A stretch of 64,000 nucleotides of DNA from Adiantum capillus-veneris (GCA_014529385.2 CM043944.1:92435914-92499913); one strand, 5' to 3'. Positions 47,111 to 60,181 are shown, counted from the stretch's first letter. Notes: a model not told the origin generated them from the sequence alone. Made by a program: numbers and translations.

Positions 47111-49299
47111 ACACTCTGGGAAGGTGCTGCCGGAACACACACCTTTTGAAGGAGAAGCAAGGAGGGAGGTGCTGTCGAATTCTCGCCTCAAGAAGCTCGA
47201 TTAGATCAGAGAATCGAGAGGATTATCAGCCCTTAATCACGATAACCACGGTTTAATTAATGATTTCTGCAAATCCTTTTCATTACCGCCTAAATTTCTC
47301 GTCTATTATGCTTATTCCTAGTCGTAATTCTCTATAATTACTCTCTAAATTCGCAGTAACCATATTCTATTATGTAATCATCATCCCATAGCTGGATTAT
47401 CAGCCATTCATCACTCTCAATTAATGATTAGAGAATAATTACCAGAATTTTCTCTCTCTAGGCAGTATAGTAATTAATCGGTAAGCTAGTAATTGTGTAG
47501 ATTGATGAGAACCACTCTTTCTATCACGCATTAATATTGTAGCTGATTTAGAGTCATCTCTGTTATGCATTAAGATATAATTAAGGTAAGATTAATCTGT
47601 CATTAAGTCTCTAAGAGATGGTTTTTCTCACACCTATGCATGCGGTGACTCTGCATCCTCTAATTGCTAGGAAAGAGATTAATCATACTTAATTCATCTC
47701 TCTGATAATTCCATTAGTGAAATCTTATTATTCTTAATCATGTAAGCCGAGTAATTTTCTTTAGAGCCGGTTCCCATAGGATTATGTGCCATCCTTAATG
47801 ATTGCTTTATGAAAAATCTAGATCTATCATATAGGAGGGATTAATTAATGTCACTAATCTACCCATTGGACTGTTATGATGCTTGCGAACCTTAGCTCTT
47901 TCTCCAAGCTAATCATTTAAAGTAGTGAGAAATGGCCGGTTAAGAGGACTCGCTTCGGTGGTGCCCACGATCGCGAGGCAGGAACGAGCAATGTCAACGG
48001 GAAGGGGAAGGCTCCCATGGAGAAAAAAATATCGGCCATCTCACGGGCCATCGATGAAGAAGGGGAAGAGGTAGATCATATTTTTATTCAAGTTGTTTAA
48101 ACTAACATTACATACGCTAGTTAGGAATGCTCATATCCCCAAACAAGTTGGAAAAATCCAACGAAAACCTCGGCATTGAAAGCATTGTACATTAAGTTCT
48201 AAAGTAGGAAGGAAATGATTGATGGGAATGCTGTTTGCAATAGGAAAGAATGTCTGCTAGGGAAAATTTAGCTTGGCATGTTCATTCTATTTCCAATGTT
48301 GAATTAGTCATGAACCCCCTCCTGATCACAGGGGCAAAGTTCCTGGTTAAGGGCTCTTGAATCCACGACTGCTGGTTAAGCGGTGGATACCCACGATTGC
48401 TGGTTAAGCGGTGGGAGCCCACGTCTTGCTTTCTATGCGGTGGGAATGTCCATGTCGTGCTTTCTATGCGGTGGACATACCTAGTTGTATGGGCAGCTAG
48501 GCGACAACGGGAGGAGTAAACTCTCGCTGGAGGGGGGATGTTGTACCTCCAGAACATTGGAACTTTTATGAATAAGTTGAGTAGAATTTTTACTAGAATT
48601 CTATCTTGGTGTTGTTTGCAATACTGGTTGAAGGGCTGTTTTAACGAACCATGTGATTCGGAATTAAACAAGGAATATCTATGTTGAACAACCTTCATGG
48701 TAGTAATTAGGTCACATGAGGAAGTGTGAGTGTGGGGGTGGAAAGTGGGGGCTTGGATCAGGTTGCCAATGCCTACGAGATGGGTGGTCCCGATTGGTCG
48801 GGAACTCTCTGTCCCCATAGTGCTTACTCGATATTAGTATTACTCATTGCCCCTAGAGCGGCGAATCCTCGAGAGTACGTGCCTCTGAAACATGGGGAAA
48901 AAGGCACTCGGGTTTTCTCTCCTCTTGGAAGGTGGGTCTTAGGATCGTTAGATAGTTAAGTACGCTTTCCCTGCGAGGTGGAGCTAGATCTCGTTGCTAG
49001 TAGGCTCGAACTCGACTCACTTTGTGATGAGAGATCGTCCGCTAGTTGAACCCTGAACCATTTTGTTTGTTTCCGCTATAGATCTAGTGGCCACCAGGTT
49101 TACCATCAGATCCGTTGTTTGATACGACGGGGTGGGGGACCTCACAGTGTCCTCTTCTTGATCATTTTGGTGCTTGCACCCTCATTTTTGCCTACTTGTT
49201 TGCTTGATACTGGCTTCACTATGCTGCATGTCTCCCCCTTGAGTCTCTTGGACGATTTGAAGTTATGGATTTGAGGTCCGTTGAGCATCTTATATCAGC
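47111..49299. other. No recognisable gene
   Basis: The open frame 48818-48282 (minus, 178 codons) carries no motif I know. Part of it comes from short repeats at 48360-48480 (GGTTAAGCGGTGG twice, GCTTTCTATGCGGTGG twice). AT-rich anonymous DNA elsewhere. Confidence 0.5.
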
Positions 49300-50655
49300 C
49301 TATATTACTTGTTTTTCCAAAATTTGATGCGATCTTTCATAAACATTTGGAAAAATTCTATTTGGTCTTCTTGTTGCATATGTACCTTTGATCTCCATAC
49401 CTGTTGGACTTTTATGGCATTTGTAGACGCTTCCCGAGGTTTTGTCACTTGAATCCATATTTGAGTCTTTTTCCTTTGTCCTTGACATAACCTCTGAGGT
49501 ACCCAAACCTATTTATTGGAATTTTTCACCTACTTGGATGCTTTACTGGGCTTTTTCTTTTGATTTTGTACCTGAGGGAGTTGTGGAATTTGTCGCTTTG
49601 GAATCCAAATATACTCATGTTGATATTGAGCTTGAACTATCTTTTTCAATACCCATACCTTGGTGATATTTTGATGAGTTAGTCTTCTGGGTTGTCCATA
49701 TGCTTTTTTACATGGTACTTGGGTCTGTTTTTGTTGGATTGTGGCTAAGCCAGTCTTCTTTACCCATACCTGCTTTGTAGGAGAGTGGCTCCTCATTGGT
49801 TGTTTCTTCTCATTTGTTTGACCTACCAATGGGGATTTGGAAGATGTAGATGGTGATTTTTGTTTGGTTTGAGATTCCTCTAGCTGTCTTGGTGAAGGAA
49901 ATTTGGAACTTAGTGCTGGTTGTGACCTGTTTGGGATCCATTGCTTGATCTCCGTCATCAATGGTTTTTTGCCCTTGTCAATCTGCTTTACTTTCTCCGA
50001 TGCATTTCCATTTTCTTCAGCAAAGGGAACCTTTTGACTTTCATTTTCGTTTTGAATATTCACCTTATCAGAGCTCCAATCAATCCGGACAATGTACTTT
50101 GTTTGCCATGGTTGACCAAGCCATATTTGGTGTTGGGTCTTATGGTCTTCTACCACATAAAACCTATGTGGATAGACAAACTAATTTACCTGTATAAATA
50201 AGATTGCCCACTCCATTGCTTTGATTTGGTGCTCGGTATAACTTTTATTAACCTGGCTAGTTTGTTGAATCCTTTCTTCAAGTGCAAGCTGCTTATATAA
50301 GCTGTAGGAAATGGCATTTCCTTGAGCTCTTGAGGTGAGTAGAGTGTTTGCTTCCACGTGATTATTGCCAAGCTTTACTCTAATTTTTGCATCCACCCTA
50401 TTTCTTCAAATTTTGTCATGGAGATTGCATTAATCCTTAATGTTGGTCGATATGGTAGCCTTTGTCGCTTTGTCTCTTGCTTTCCTTGGTGAAAATTCTT
50501 GCACCTGCATTTAGCAATCCAACTCATCTCATCTCCCTCTATTAGCATACTTATACTATAGTAGGGAACCATATCGTAGCCGTTTTCATCACAAAATTTT
50601 GTAGTGGGACCATCAGCTATGGCACAGACATCTAGGGTTGCTAGAATGTGTTCCC
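49300..50655 (-). pseudogene. Third gypsy-like element: distal coding part, left of copia insertion
   Basis: The frame picks up directly at the copia border (50655) with EHILATLDVCAIADGPTTKF, then CRCKNFHQGK. It continues through KLGNNHVEANTLLTSRAQGN and the frame 50156-49530 (HQIWLGQPWQTKYIVRIDWS, then a Lys/Gln/Ser/Pro-rich basic tail) to a degenerate end near 49300. Stops and shifts occur at about 50375 and 50180. The piece with LGQPW resembles the retropepsin end ('LG.PW'), so a second protease-like or accessory domain is possible. RT and integrase are not present in the window. Confidence 0.6.
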
Positions 50656-51030
50656 TATAGGCTAGGTAACTAGGGTGTATGTAGACGAGTAGGAGCCATG
50701 GCAAAGAAGACGTGTAAAGACAGAGAGATTGAACAAGAGGGAGAGAGAGCTCGACACAGTAAAACAAAAAAGACATGCTATTGTATTGATTAATTTTTAA
50801 AGCCTTACATATAAAAGAGGCCTTTCCGTGCAAACTTCTAAAAGAAGTGGAGTTTCATCTGCATGCTCTAAGAGCTAATTCCCACGGGCAGTTGGACTTG
50901 AAACCCAACAATCCTCTCCTCAAGCCCGAACTAGATACTGTTAGGAAGTATGACATAGCTAAATAGATATTTGAGTAGATTACTTAATGGAGAGAGATAG
51001 ATTTCACACACAAGAGATTATAAAGTACAC

Positions 51031-51031
<1 letters not shown>

Positions 51032-51112
<81 letters not shown>
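51032..51112. repeat. (GA)n microsatellite inside the copia element
   Basis: About 80 bp of GA dinucleotide between gag and the 3' LTR. Confidence 0.99.
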
Positions 51113-51116
<4 letters not shown>

Positions 51117-52179
51117 CACAATATACGTGGTTCACCCAATGTGGGATATGTCCATGGGAAATCAGCGAGTCAATGGCTTTAGTAATTCAAAACAAGAAGT
51201 AGTTTACAAAGGGATTATACCCTTAATAGAGCTCCCACTTTGCTTCACTCTCACCACCTCACACCCACCTTGTTGCATCAACTTCACACTATGAAATGTG
51301 TGTAGAAATGGCCTCCTTTTATAGGCCAAAAGGGCTTCCCTCTCTCATGAGAGGCAGCCATGCAAATCGGACCCTCCAATCCGCCCATGTGTGGTTGCCC
51401 TTGTGTAGACAAGTCGGATTTTGAATTTGGCCACCGACCATTGACTTTCGACCACCAGCCCCATCGGCCATTGCCAACCGGCCATCAGCCAACCGGCCAA
51501 TTGATCGATCATTTTTTGACCACTTTCCGACCGCCGCCCGGCCATAATATTTCGATGAAAAGGAATATTCCGGTGAAGCCAGTCGAGCTTAGGCTCGAGA
51601 CTGGGCGTGAAAATTTTGGTTTTCGACGAGTGATTTTATTTTTTGGCAAGTTATTTTTCTTCACGCACAATGGCTTCTCCTCATAATGGGGGCCTTAAAA
51701 ATGTGCTTTTTTACCATGGAAAATTACAAGGGGTAAATTAGGCTCCATACTTAACAGATACACCACTCTCATGATATCTTGAGTTTTTGGTGTACTCATC
51801 AACCGTGAGTTTTAGGTTCTCTCACAACCAAGGGTTTTGATATACCCATAACCTGGTCCTATGATAGTGAATCCCCCCTTAAGCATAGATAGGGTGTTGG
51901 TCAAAAAATTAGCTACTAACAAATGGAGTTTTTGGTTCACTGCCAAACCTTGGGTTTAAGGTGTACCCAATAACCTCATGAGAAGTAGGATGAAAAATAG
52001 GACTTGAACAAAAAAAACTGGTATTTTTGGGAGGTCTTACCATTCATGTGTGGCAGTGTCTATAACCCGTTCAATTTATTTTGACTAGGAAAAACATAAA
52101 AAGCATTGATCTAAAGAACATCACCGTCAACAGAAAGTATTTGGGGTTTGGTATCCCCATCAATCAAATGAATTTGATT

Positions 52180-52995
52180 TTTACTCTTTTGAAAGCACTT
52201 ATTTGAAGGATGATTTGTCTTACCGCAGTGAATACAAGGATTCTTCTTGAAACAATCCTTGGTCTAGTGATTGTTACGCCCACAAATGGCACAAGACATG
52301 GTACCAATGGATGGTCGAGATGAAGCTGAGGTAGAAACACAATTTTTTGACGGTATAGGCACTAGGAGTATCAGAAGAAATGGTGGGGAATACTGCAGGG
52401 ATACTGTATATGCAATAGGAATAATGAGATAATTGGTACGGGATACCCTTTTTTCTTCTTCCTGCAATGAATTGATGATACCATCCAAGGAAGGTAGCGG
52501 ATCTTTCTCTTTTAAAACAATGACAATCTAATCGAATCATTAGGCAAACTTTTTAACAAAACAATTATGAGATCTTCTTTTGGCACTGGGGCTTTGACAT
52601 GAACAAGTTGAGGCTTAACAGTCTGTTAGCAAAAGATGTAATGTTTTCATCGGCACACATAGCAAGAGAGTACTCCATCTTTAGACTCATCATTGAATAC
52701 TTAGCTTAAGCACCAAAAACCTTCTCTAGCTCCAGGAAGCACTAGAAGATTGCACATCATCCAAATAATGAATAAAGTCATCTTCAAGAGATGTCAAAAT
52801 AATACCCAATGCTTGCTCGTCCTTGCGCTATTGCTTGGCAGATAGCACTCTCATAACTGCTGCAGATGTACCAGCGTCTTCGGTTGATAGGGGCTTGACT
52901 ACGCTTCGTAGATTCTTTTGCATCGGATAGCCTTTCACTTTAATTTTTCAAGTATGAAAACCCGTTCCATTGAATTTATCCACCTTCGATGCCAT
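52180..52995 (-). pseudogene. Copia gag with two zinc knuckles
   Basis: From the ATG at 52995 the product starts MASKVDKFNGTGFH, the family's N-terminal motif, then DDFIHYLDDVQSSSAS (capsid helix). It ends with two CCHC-like knuckles: CAICGRNNH, then a stop, then TKDCFKKNPC, and IHCGKTNHPSNKC, near 52290-52210. In-frame stops and shifts (for example near 52960 and 52840) inactivate it. Knuckles bind the element's RNA in the particle. Confidence 0.85.
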
Positions 52996-53885
52996 GCTCG
53001 ATATGCTTTGTAGATTGACAAGCGGTGTTTTTATCATTGCAGACAAAAGCTTCTAATAGCTTCCTTTTGATATGCTATCAAAATCTACCTAATGATAGCT
53101 CGTAGTCGCTCGTAGTTGAGCCTTGTCCGCTACAACAATTGCTATCTCTGTTGCAACCACCCTTTTGATATGCTTGGCAAAGGCAAGCAATGCCTTCATT
53201 GACCTTGATTGCTGTATAGTTGCCCTACAAAGCGTTTTGAAATGTTGTTGAATAACCTCACTGGCAACAAGTTTAAACATCATTTTGAGAGGTTGATGCT
53301 TGTTGACTAGCTCTTGTTGGACAACATTTTGGAACGCATGGGCTAAACTGCCAATAGGCATTGTCAATTGCTTGTTGTCAAGAGGAATTTTAAAACATGC
53401 TGCATTGCTTACAGGCCACCAATGGGTAGCATTTTGATATGTAGCCTACGATGAGGTTTTAGAGCACCCTATCTGCAGCACCTTGGGATTGCTGAAACCA
53501 CCTGGAAAAGATGGCGTTTTGAGAGGTTACGTGGGATGCCGACCTCCTCGACTTGGGCTTGCGAGTGCCACAATAGGGCAACGTTTTGAAAAGAGCCCTA
53601 CAAAGGTAGCGCCTGGGCTCTGATACCACATGCAGGATAGGCAGCTAGGGTGGATGTAGACGAGTAGGAGCCATGGCAAAGAAGACGTGCAAAGTGACTC
53701 AGATTGAATGAGAGGGAGAGAGATTGACCAGTAAATAAAAAAAACACATGCTATTGATATTGATTAATTTGTGAAGCCTTACATATAAAGAGGCCTTTCC
53801 ATGCAGAGACTTCTAAAAGAAGTGGAGTTTCATCTGCATGCTCTAAGAGCTAATTCCCACGAGAAGTTAGGTGTGAAACCCAACA

Positions 53886-54628
53886 TTCCCATCTTAAAGG
53901 TTCTAATTCTTCTTTTGGAAAGGGCTCTGGGATGTAGTCTTTATCTTCTAAAACCCTTTCTAAGATGCACTCCTTGCGCTTTAAGCTTCCACACTCTAAA
54001 GCTCTGCCCATCCATAGTTGCTTGGACTTACCTAACCATGATGGAAGTTTAGATCCTTCTAATGTAGCTGAATCAAACTCCTCAATAGGTGTTCTTGTGA
54101 CATCCTTATAGCTATGGTCTTTCAACTTTATTCCGGTTGTTGTTCCATGTTTCTCAGATATATATGGTCATAACCCCAATCCTGGACCATTTTTAACTGT
54201 CTCATGAATGGTCATCCTAATATGACATCATAGTTGTTTTTCTTGCCAAAATCAACAACAACAAATGTATGCTCGTATTTGATACTGCAAGATGTCAGAA
54301 CTATCTTTTCTAGAAGCCCTAGGGGTTTTTCCATATACCCGTCTGCTAGTTGTAGTTTCATTCTTGTAGCTCTCAAAGGAGGTTTCCCTCATTATTTCCA
54401 AATTTATTTGGTTGCGATAGCTACTCCAGCTCCATTGTCTAGAATTTCCATTGTGGTAACATTTTGGAACTCTACGAGAATGGTGATGTTGTCCTCTCCT
54501 TTGCAATACTCTCCAACATTTAATGGCACTGGTCTACTGTTCTGTTGCAGTCTCTCAAGATCTTTGATCCCCTCCTCATTCTGAGTCGTTGGGTCTTTTA
54601 TGCCAACCTTTTCTAGAAATTTTCCCAC
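53886..54628 (-). pseudogene. Third gypsy-like element: protease
   Basis: From 54628 the frame gives TMEILDNGAGVAIATK, the retropepsin active site with DNG for D[S/T]G (about 54437). Then comes FVVVDFGKKNNYDVILGWPF in another frame (about 54260-54200), the flap-side 'YDVILG.PF' motif, and QLKMVQDWGYDHIYL. The frame 54125-53886 (MKDHSYKDVTRTPIEEFDSA to EELEPLRWE) runs into the copia insertion. At 50655 the next residues EHILATLDV continue in phase. Frameshifts near 54250 and 54130. Confidence 0.8.
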
Positions 54629-55445
54629 TTAGTCCACATGTTTGGTCGTATTTGTAGTAGCTCAGCTAGCGTTATTGTGCATGTCATAGGTGTCAACAAT
54701 ATGTCTATCAGCCCTTTAGAGTCAATGACATTCTTGGAAGAGAGTCTCTGTGATGGGACTGCAACAACATCTGACTTGGCCTCGTGCTCTCTTGTATAGG
54801 AAAGTAGTGTTCTTAATGAATGGGGTTGACTATTCATAGATTGTATAGATCCGTGGTCTCCCCAATACAATTGCACTTTTAGATTTATTTGAGATCTAGC
54901 CTCAAATTAGTCTATCGGTGGAAGAAACACTCCTCTTCCATCACCAATCTGGTTTACCCGTCTGCTTAGCTCACTCGCTTCGTTGGCCTCTCTGACTTGT
55001 TTCCATAGTTTGTGAAGACCTTCTATTTCTCTACAAACCTCAAGTATAGCTAGGTGAAATCCCTCGAAAGAGTTATCCATGATATTCAACACTATCCTTC
55101 GTTCTTTTGCTGGGTCCTTGAGCTTTGGTCCATGCTCATGACTAGGATTTAGCTCTATTTGCTCCTAGTTTGGTGGGATTATTGGTGTTGGTGGGACAAG
55201 GATCACATCCTCAAGTTTTCAACTAGTGGTTGTAGTAAAGCTTGGGATGTTTGAATCATTTTCTGGAACATTTCAAGCCTTTGCTTTTCTAGTTCCACAT
55301 AGGGATATGTCATCCACCTCTGTTCTTGGGTTTGGTTGTTTTTGAGCCATGCATCATAGGATTGTAGGAGGGCGTCTAAGGGTTCATTGACTTTTTCTAC
55401 CAATATGGATCCTCTTGAACTAGCACTTCTATGCTTACTTTCCAT
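54613..55445 (-). pseudogene. Third gypsy-like element: gag-protease linker
   Basis: Consecutive minus-strand frames (55445-55203, 55092-54907, 54876-54613) with short breaks. They hold a charged helical region (LHKLWKQVREANEASELSRR) and IDILLTPMTCTITLAELLQI, the hydrophobic stretch that precedes the protease in this kind of element. No enzyme motif. Confidence 0.6.
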
Positions 55446-55680
55446 GGATGGTTCTTCTGGAGGTTGAGTGGTCTACGTAAGAGGAGGTGCAACCCTTTCC
55501 TCATGTTGTCTTATCTTCTCTTTATTTGGGTAAGCTCCTCAACTAGGGATTTCTGCTCTCATTCCCTACATGCTTTCGTCATAGCCTTCCTAGTTTTCCA
55601 ACTATTGCATTGACTACGTGTTTTTTGGCTAGGTGCATCCATTTTTGGTTCTTCGATTATTGTATCTATAGTAGCTTTTT

Positions 55681-55872
55681 GAGCCTATGCTCTCATTATG
55701 GCCTAAACATGCACAACGTCATCATTTTTTGAACTGCTCGGTAGTTGTACAATACCTTCATTATCCTTTGTATTTTTGAGCCTATGCTCTCATTATGGCC
55801 TAAACATGCACAACGTCATCATTTTCTGAACTGCTCGGTAGTTGTACAATACCTTCAACATCCTTTGTATTT
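55681..55872. repeat. Tandem duplication, period 97 bp
   Basis: The unit from GAGCCTATGCTCTCATTATG to CAATACCTTCA occurs at 55681 and 55778, nearly identical. It lies inside the third gypsy-like gag on the minus strand. Confidence 0.95.
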
Positions 55873-55897
55873 TTTTTTGACTTTGACTGGGTTGTCT

Positions 55898-57113
55898 GGA
55901 CAATCAGTAATCAAATGGGTCTTGCCACAATTAGTACAATGGGTATTAATTTGGGTAATATCTGTGTGAAGACATTATTTCTTTAATTGTGAAGCCTTTG
56001 GAATTTCTTGATGGTTGTAAACAGGCTATGACCTGGTCAAACCCTTATTTGTGATAAATGATAGTGTCCTTTCAGCCATACTATACAATTTTTGTGTTGG
56101 TTGAAATGTCGGAGGTGAAGGATGACTTGGCCCTATCATTCCCCATGTTTCATGCATCTGTTGTTCCACTAAGGGTCACATACACTGAGATAATGATATT
56201 TTTTTGAAGCACGTACTACTGCGTGTTGATCTAATTCTTCTATTGTTAGCATGTGTCTTGGATCTACTGGTATTCTGACACATGTAGTGTGTCTAGGTAG
56301 AACATATGCTACTGGGGCAGGTTGTGCATATCTCTCTCTTGCATACCCCGTGTTATAGTAACATTCTTCCATTGCATGGTTGGTCCACTTTTGTTTAATT
56401 TTGAACCACATAGGTTCTCTAACATCAGGCTTAGCTAGAGGAGTGAGTTTCTGAACTAGTTCCTCAATAATATTTTCTCTATCACTAGATGCCCCTGGTT
56501 TTGTTGTGGGCTTGGTTGCTTGTGAACCAATGTGCTGAGAGGACATGTCATCCTCATGCTCCTTATCATTTTTCTCTTTGTACACATCACAATTATCCAC
56601 TAAATATAGAGATTCCTTAACTAATTCGTTTAACGTAGAGCTGTTTTTAATATGAAAATCCTTTTGAAGGTCCGTATTCCTTATATCTTGGATAAAGATC
56701 ATCATTAATTGTGATTGCGTAGGCAATTCTGTTGTTGGATAGAATTTGACATACCGCTTGAATCACAATCCCACTTTGCATATTGGCTCTCCCTCTTTCT
56801 CCTTGAATTTGTGGATTTGAGATATTATGTTGTGAGCTATGCCTCTTTGCAAAAATTCTTAGGTGAATTCCTCAAACATCACTTTTAGCATTTCAAAGTC
56901 CTATTTTTCTACTGAATCAAACCATGTGGCTGCATCGTCTTCTAGAGTTAGTCCTACAAACTGTGTTGCAAAGTCCAAGACTTTCTCTGCTCTAATTACT
57001 CTTCTAAAAGTTTCCACGTGATCTCTTAGATCTTTATCTCTAGCGTATTTTCTATTTACCCATTTTTGGACTTGGGATAGCCTAATCCATTGATGGTCTA
57101 CTAACCATAGCAA
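55898..57113 (-). pseudogene. Third gypsy-like element: gag with zinc knuckle
   Basis: The frame 57113-56901 carries the retrotransposon Gag capsid motif (KDLRDHVETFRRVIRAEKV, then GLTLEDDAATWF). The frame 56726-56169 follows (QSQLMMIFIQDIRNTDLQKD, then an acidic region). A zinc knuckle HCTNCGKTHLITDCPD lies at 55941-55898, with spacing CX2CX3HX4C, one residue shorter than usual before the His. It is broken near 56880 and 56150, and a 97-bp tandem duplication lies further downstream. Confidence 0.82.
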
Positions 57114-57359
57114 TTGATCTCCAAGCCCCTCTTGAGATTCCAGTCTAATGACTTGCTAAGGGATCTACTTCTGCAGGATCTCCTAAGTTGTAGTCCCTTT
57201 GGTGCCGTAAACATGTGGATCTCCTAAGGGATCTCATTCTGCTTTAGCTCTCTTCATCTATGGCATATCTCTAGCTGTCAAATCTGACATCCATACTTTA
57301 TTCTCTCCCTTATGCCATTGTGAGAGTGAGGGTGGTTCTGTGGGTAGCCTGTCCACTCA

Positions 57360-57900
57360 TCACATAGCTGTGTTTTGGTGTTGTCTCTTTGTGAAACCCA
57401 GATTGCAATGATTGTTGAGAGCTGCAATTTCAATATTTATGGTTTGCCTCTGGAATGTCCCTAGCATAGCAACTTGTGCTACCTTCTTAGGATCTATGGG
57501 TTTGTATTCACATCCGTACTTATCAGCACATATTACATCACTTCCTAGGATTGTGTCAAATGTGAATAGATACAAGATCTTTTTAGTACTCAACTCGCTT
57601 GAGAAGGGTTTTGAACATTGGAAGTAGTATGTAACTCCTCCAATCGTGTGCTCATATATCCCTAACTCACATGATTCGTTGCTATTTGTCGTAGATACAC
57701 ATTGGTCTAGGAAGGCCTAAGTTTGGTGGTGCTTCTACTATTTTAGAGACTATTTTCCCATTCATTACATATTCACCATACCGATTATAGTGTTTTGGAT
57801 TTTTGACAATTACGTAAGTTGTACCTTCATTATCTCAAAATCTATCTCCCTCATCATGCACTTGGACTAATTTTCATGGTTGAGCTAGTGTTTCCTCAAT
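57360..57900 (-). pseudogene. Unrecognised frame upstream of the third gypsy-like gag
   Basis: Two minus-strand frames in succession read GEYVMNGKIVSKIVEAPPNL and, after a shift near 57690, IGGVTYYFQCSKPFSSEL, then TFDTILGSDVICADKYGCEY. The composition is that of a real protein. It precedes gag on the same strand, so it may be an additional ORF of the element (some plant gypsy lineages carry one), or a separate host fragment. I do not recognise it. Confidence 0.4.
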
Positions 57901-60181
57901 GCACACACATTTTCGTCCCTGAGCATCGGCATAGACTAAAGCTTCATGAGAGTTAGATCCTCCAGATATATTGTCATGTATTTCCTAGTTGAGTACATGT
58001 CTTGTGTATTTTTTATGTTCTTGCCACTGATAGAGTGAATCTCCTCCATGACTTGTGGCTATGGTGTGAACCCCTAGCTCACTATGGTCTAATATCAATT
58101 TCTTTGGTTCTAATCTACTATGTCAAAAGGCTAAAGCCCTTAAATCTCAAAGAATTTTCAGAGAACATGTCCAACCAATCAGTACGAGTTTATGTCCTCT
58201 TGCTTTGAATCTTGACTTGGTTGATCAGAATAGAGACAGATTCTAGCCTATCTTGGAAGTAGCTCTAAAGCTAATGAATTTATCTTTGATTTTTCAGACT
58301 CAATGGATTAGGTCTTGTTAGGATGCTTGTGTCCAAATAGTCTTGAGCAAGCTTTATGTCCTTAACCACATATAGTTAAGACAAACTTGACTTGAGGTTT
58401 TGAGCCTTCCGTTTCCCTTTCTTAGGGTGTTTGATTGAAGCTTATACAAGCTCAAATTACAGTCCAATTGCAACATTCAAAGGGTGTTTGCTTTTGTAGC
58501 TTGGTAGCTGCTCACTCCAATTAATCAAATTGGTCACTTCAATTGGATTTTGGCTGGTACCCTTGGGTTGCTAGTAGGTTGTGCAATCTTCCCAGCCTAG
58601 ACCTAATGAATTTGGGTAGGTTTTTCTTTGTCAGAACAACCCCAAGCTCAAGTGGCAGTCCACTTGGCAAAAAATTCATATTTAGGGAAATTTAGGCACT
58701 CAAATGGCTTGTATCTCATTAGTTAGCATAGAGCGTCATGCACCCATTGGTGATGTCAGCTCTCAGATCAGGCCCGTATGGCAGCAATCATGGTTGCTGT
58801 CATATGAGGTTTTTGAAGATTTTGAAGATGTCCAATTGCTCCTTATGATTAGGGCTTCCAAATGAACCTATGCACCAAAATTTTGAACAAGTTTGTCACT
58901 TGCAAAATTGGTTTTACTGCTTCAGCTCGACGAGTGCCAAATTTTCTAATCTACAAGGGTTTAAGCATCTCCCTTGGGATTTGCTGATACCAATGAGTAG
59001 CCAAAGGGATGAACACCCTCTTGAGCCTATGCTCACTGAATTTGGAGCTCAAAAACCCTATCAAAAGGCCCTTTTTCTTCTCATTCTAGTGCACAAAAAA
59101 TCTCAGATCTAGAGAGATTTAGGCAACCAAATGAAATTTGGTGGGTATCAGTGGATAGCCCCAAGTCAAGGACCACATAGTGGCATAATCAAACTGTAAT
59201 TTTGATTCAAGTGGTAGCAACCGCGATTGTTGCCACCTCTAGAAATCTGCACCTATGCCAGCTTCCCTGTCACTAGTAGGTCCTTTTGGGCCTTTGTGCA
59301 CCTCCAAATGATGGTTTTCTTGCAAGATATAATCAGTTTTGCTATGGCAGACCTAGTCAAAGACACACACACTTACCTAACCTGCAATTTTCAAGTCATC
59401 TGACACCAAAAACACTGCAAGCACCTTAAACTTGGTCTTGTGCAAATGTACAACCAAAACTTTCCAGTTTCCTCGCTTTGATTCACTTAATAAAGCACAA
59501 ACTTGTGTTCTTGGCTGTTTTTGACCTTAAATTCAAAACACAACAATATGGTCAATATTTGACAATCAAATCAATAGATGTCAACCTATCTAGTGCTAGT
59601 GCAAGTTTATGAGCAAGAATTTGTAATTTAAGCACCTCAAATGCTCAACTCTGAATCTGAAAAATCGAAATGTAAAATCACAAAGTCAAATCTAGCAGTC
59701 AAATGAAATCTTTTTATGCATGCGACAACACCAAAACTATATCCTAAACTAATTGCTACTCCTAAAAGCAAATCAAAGACCAAATCTACACTAAAATCAA
59801 AAGAAAACTCAAAAAATAGCTAACAAAGGTGGGTGGTGATCTAATCTACTTTCGCTCACTCCCTAATCACCAAATCTAACCTAGCTATGCTAAACCACAC
59901 CAACTCAAGCGTGGACTCAATACCAAGCACCAAAACCATCAACCAAAGTCGTCTAACCTAAACGAAAAGTTTGAGAAGCACATTGGGCTTCTAAACCAAC
60001 CAAAAAAAAAAAAGTAAGCTTCCCTGCCTCTCTGTCTAAAGTAAAGTATGAACAACAAACATGAATTGTAACACACGGATGATGGGTAAACCTCACTGCG
60101 GCCTCCTCCGCTAGTGTAAGTCCTACATCCCCACAACAAAGCCAATGTTGGCGGATATGCTGCAACCGGATGTTGCAGCCT
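57901..60181. other. No recognisable gene
   Basis: Anonymous AT-moderate DNA with only short open frames and without obvious repeats. Confidence 0.5.

Larger units (their letters stand above)
50656..53885 (-). mobile_element. Copia element with LTRs and gag, nested in a gypsy-like gene
   Basis: On the minus strand the 5' LTR is 53885-53631 (starts TGTTGGGTTTCACACC, ends CCTGCA) and the 3' LTR is 50910-50656, which has lost 5 nt near its end. The primer-binding site TGGTATCAGAGC is at 53628-53617, and the polypurine tract GGGCTTGAGGAGAGGA lies just before the 3' LTR. TTCCC flanks both sides (50651-50655 and 53886-53890), a 5-bp target duplication. Gag starts at 52995 (MASKVDKFNGTGFH) and continues DEQALGIILTSLEDDFIHYL with stops. 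The internal region is only 2.7 kb, without pol. It is the same family as the element at 38797. Confidence 0.93.

Noticed and set aside
48282-48818. 178-codon minus-strand open frame
   Set aside because: No recognised motif, and part comes from short tandem repeats; no splice or promoter support.
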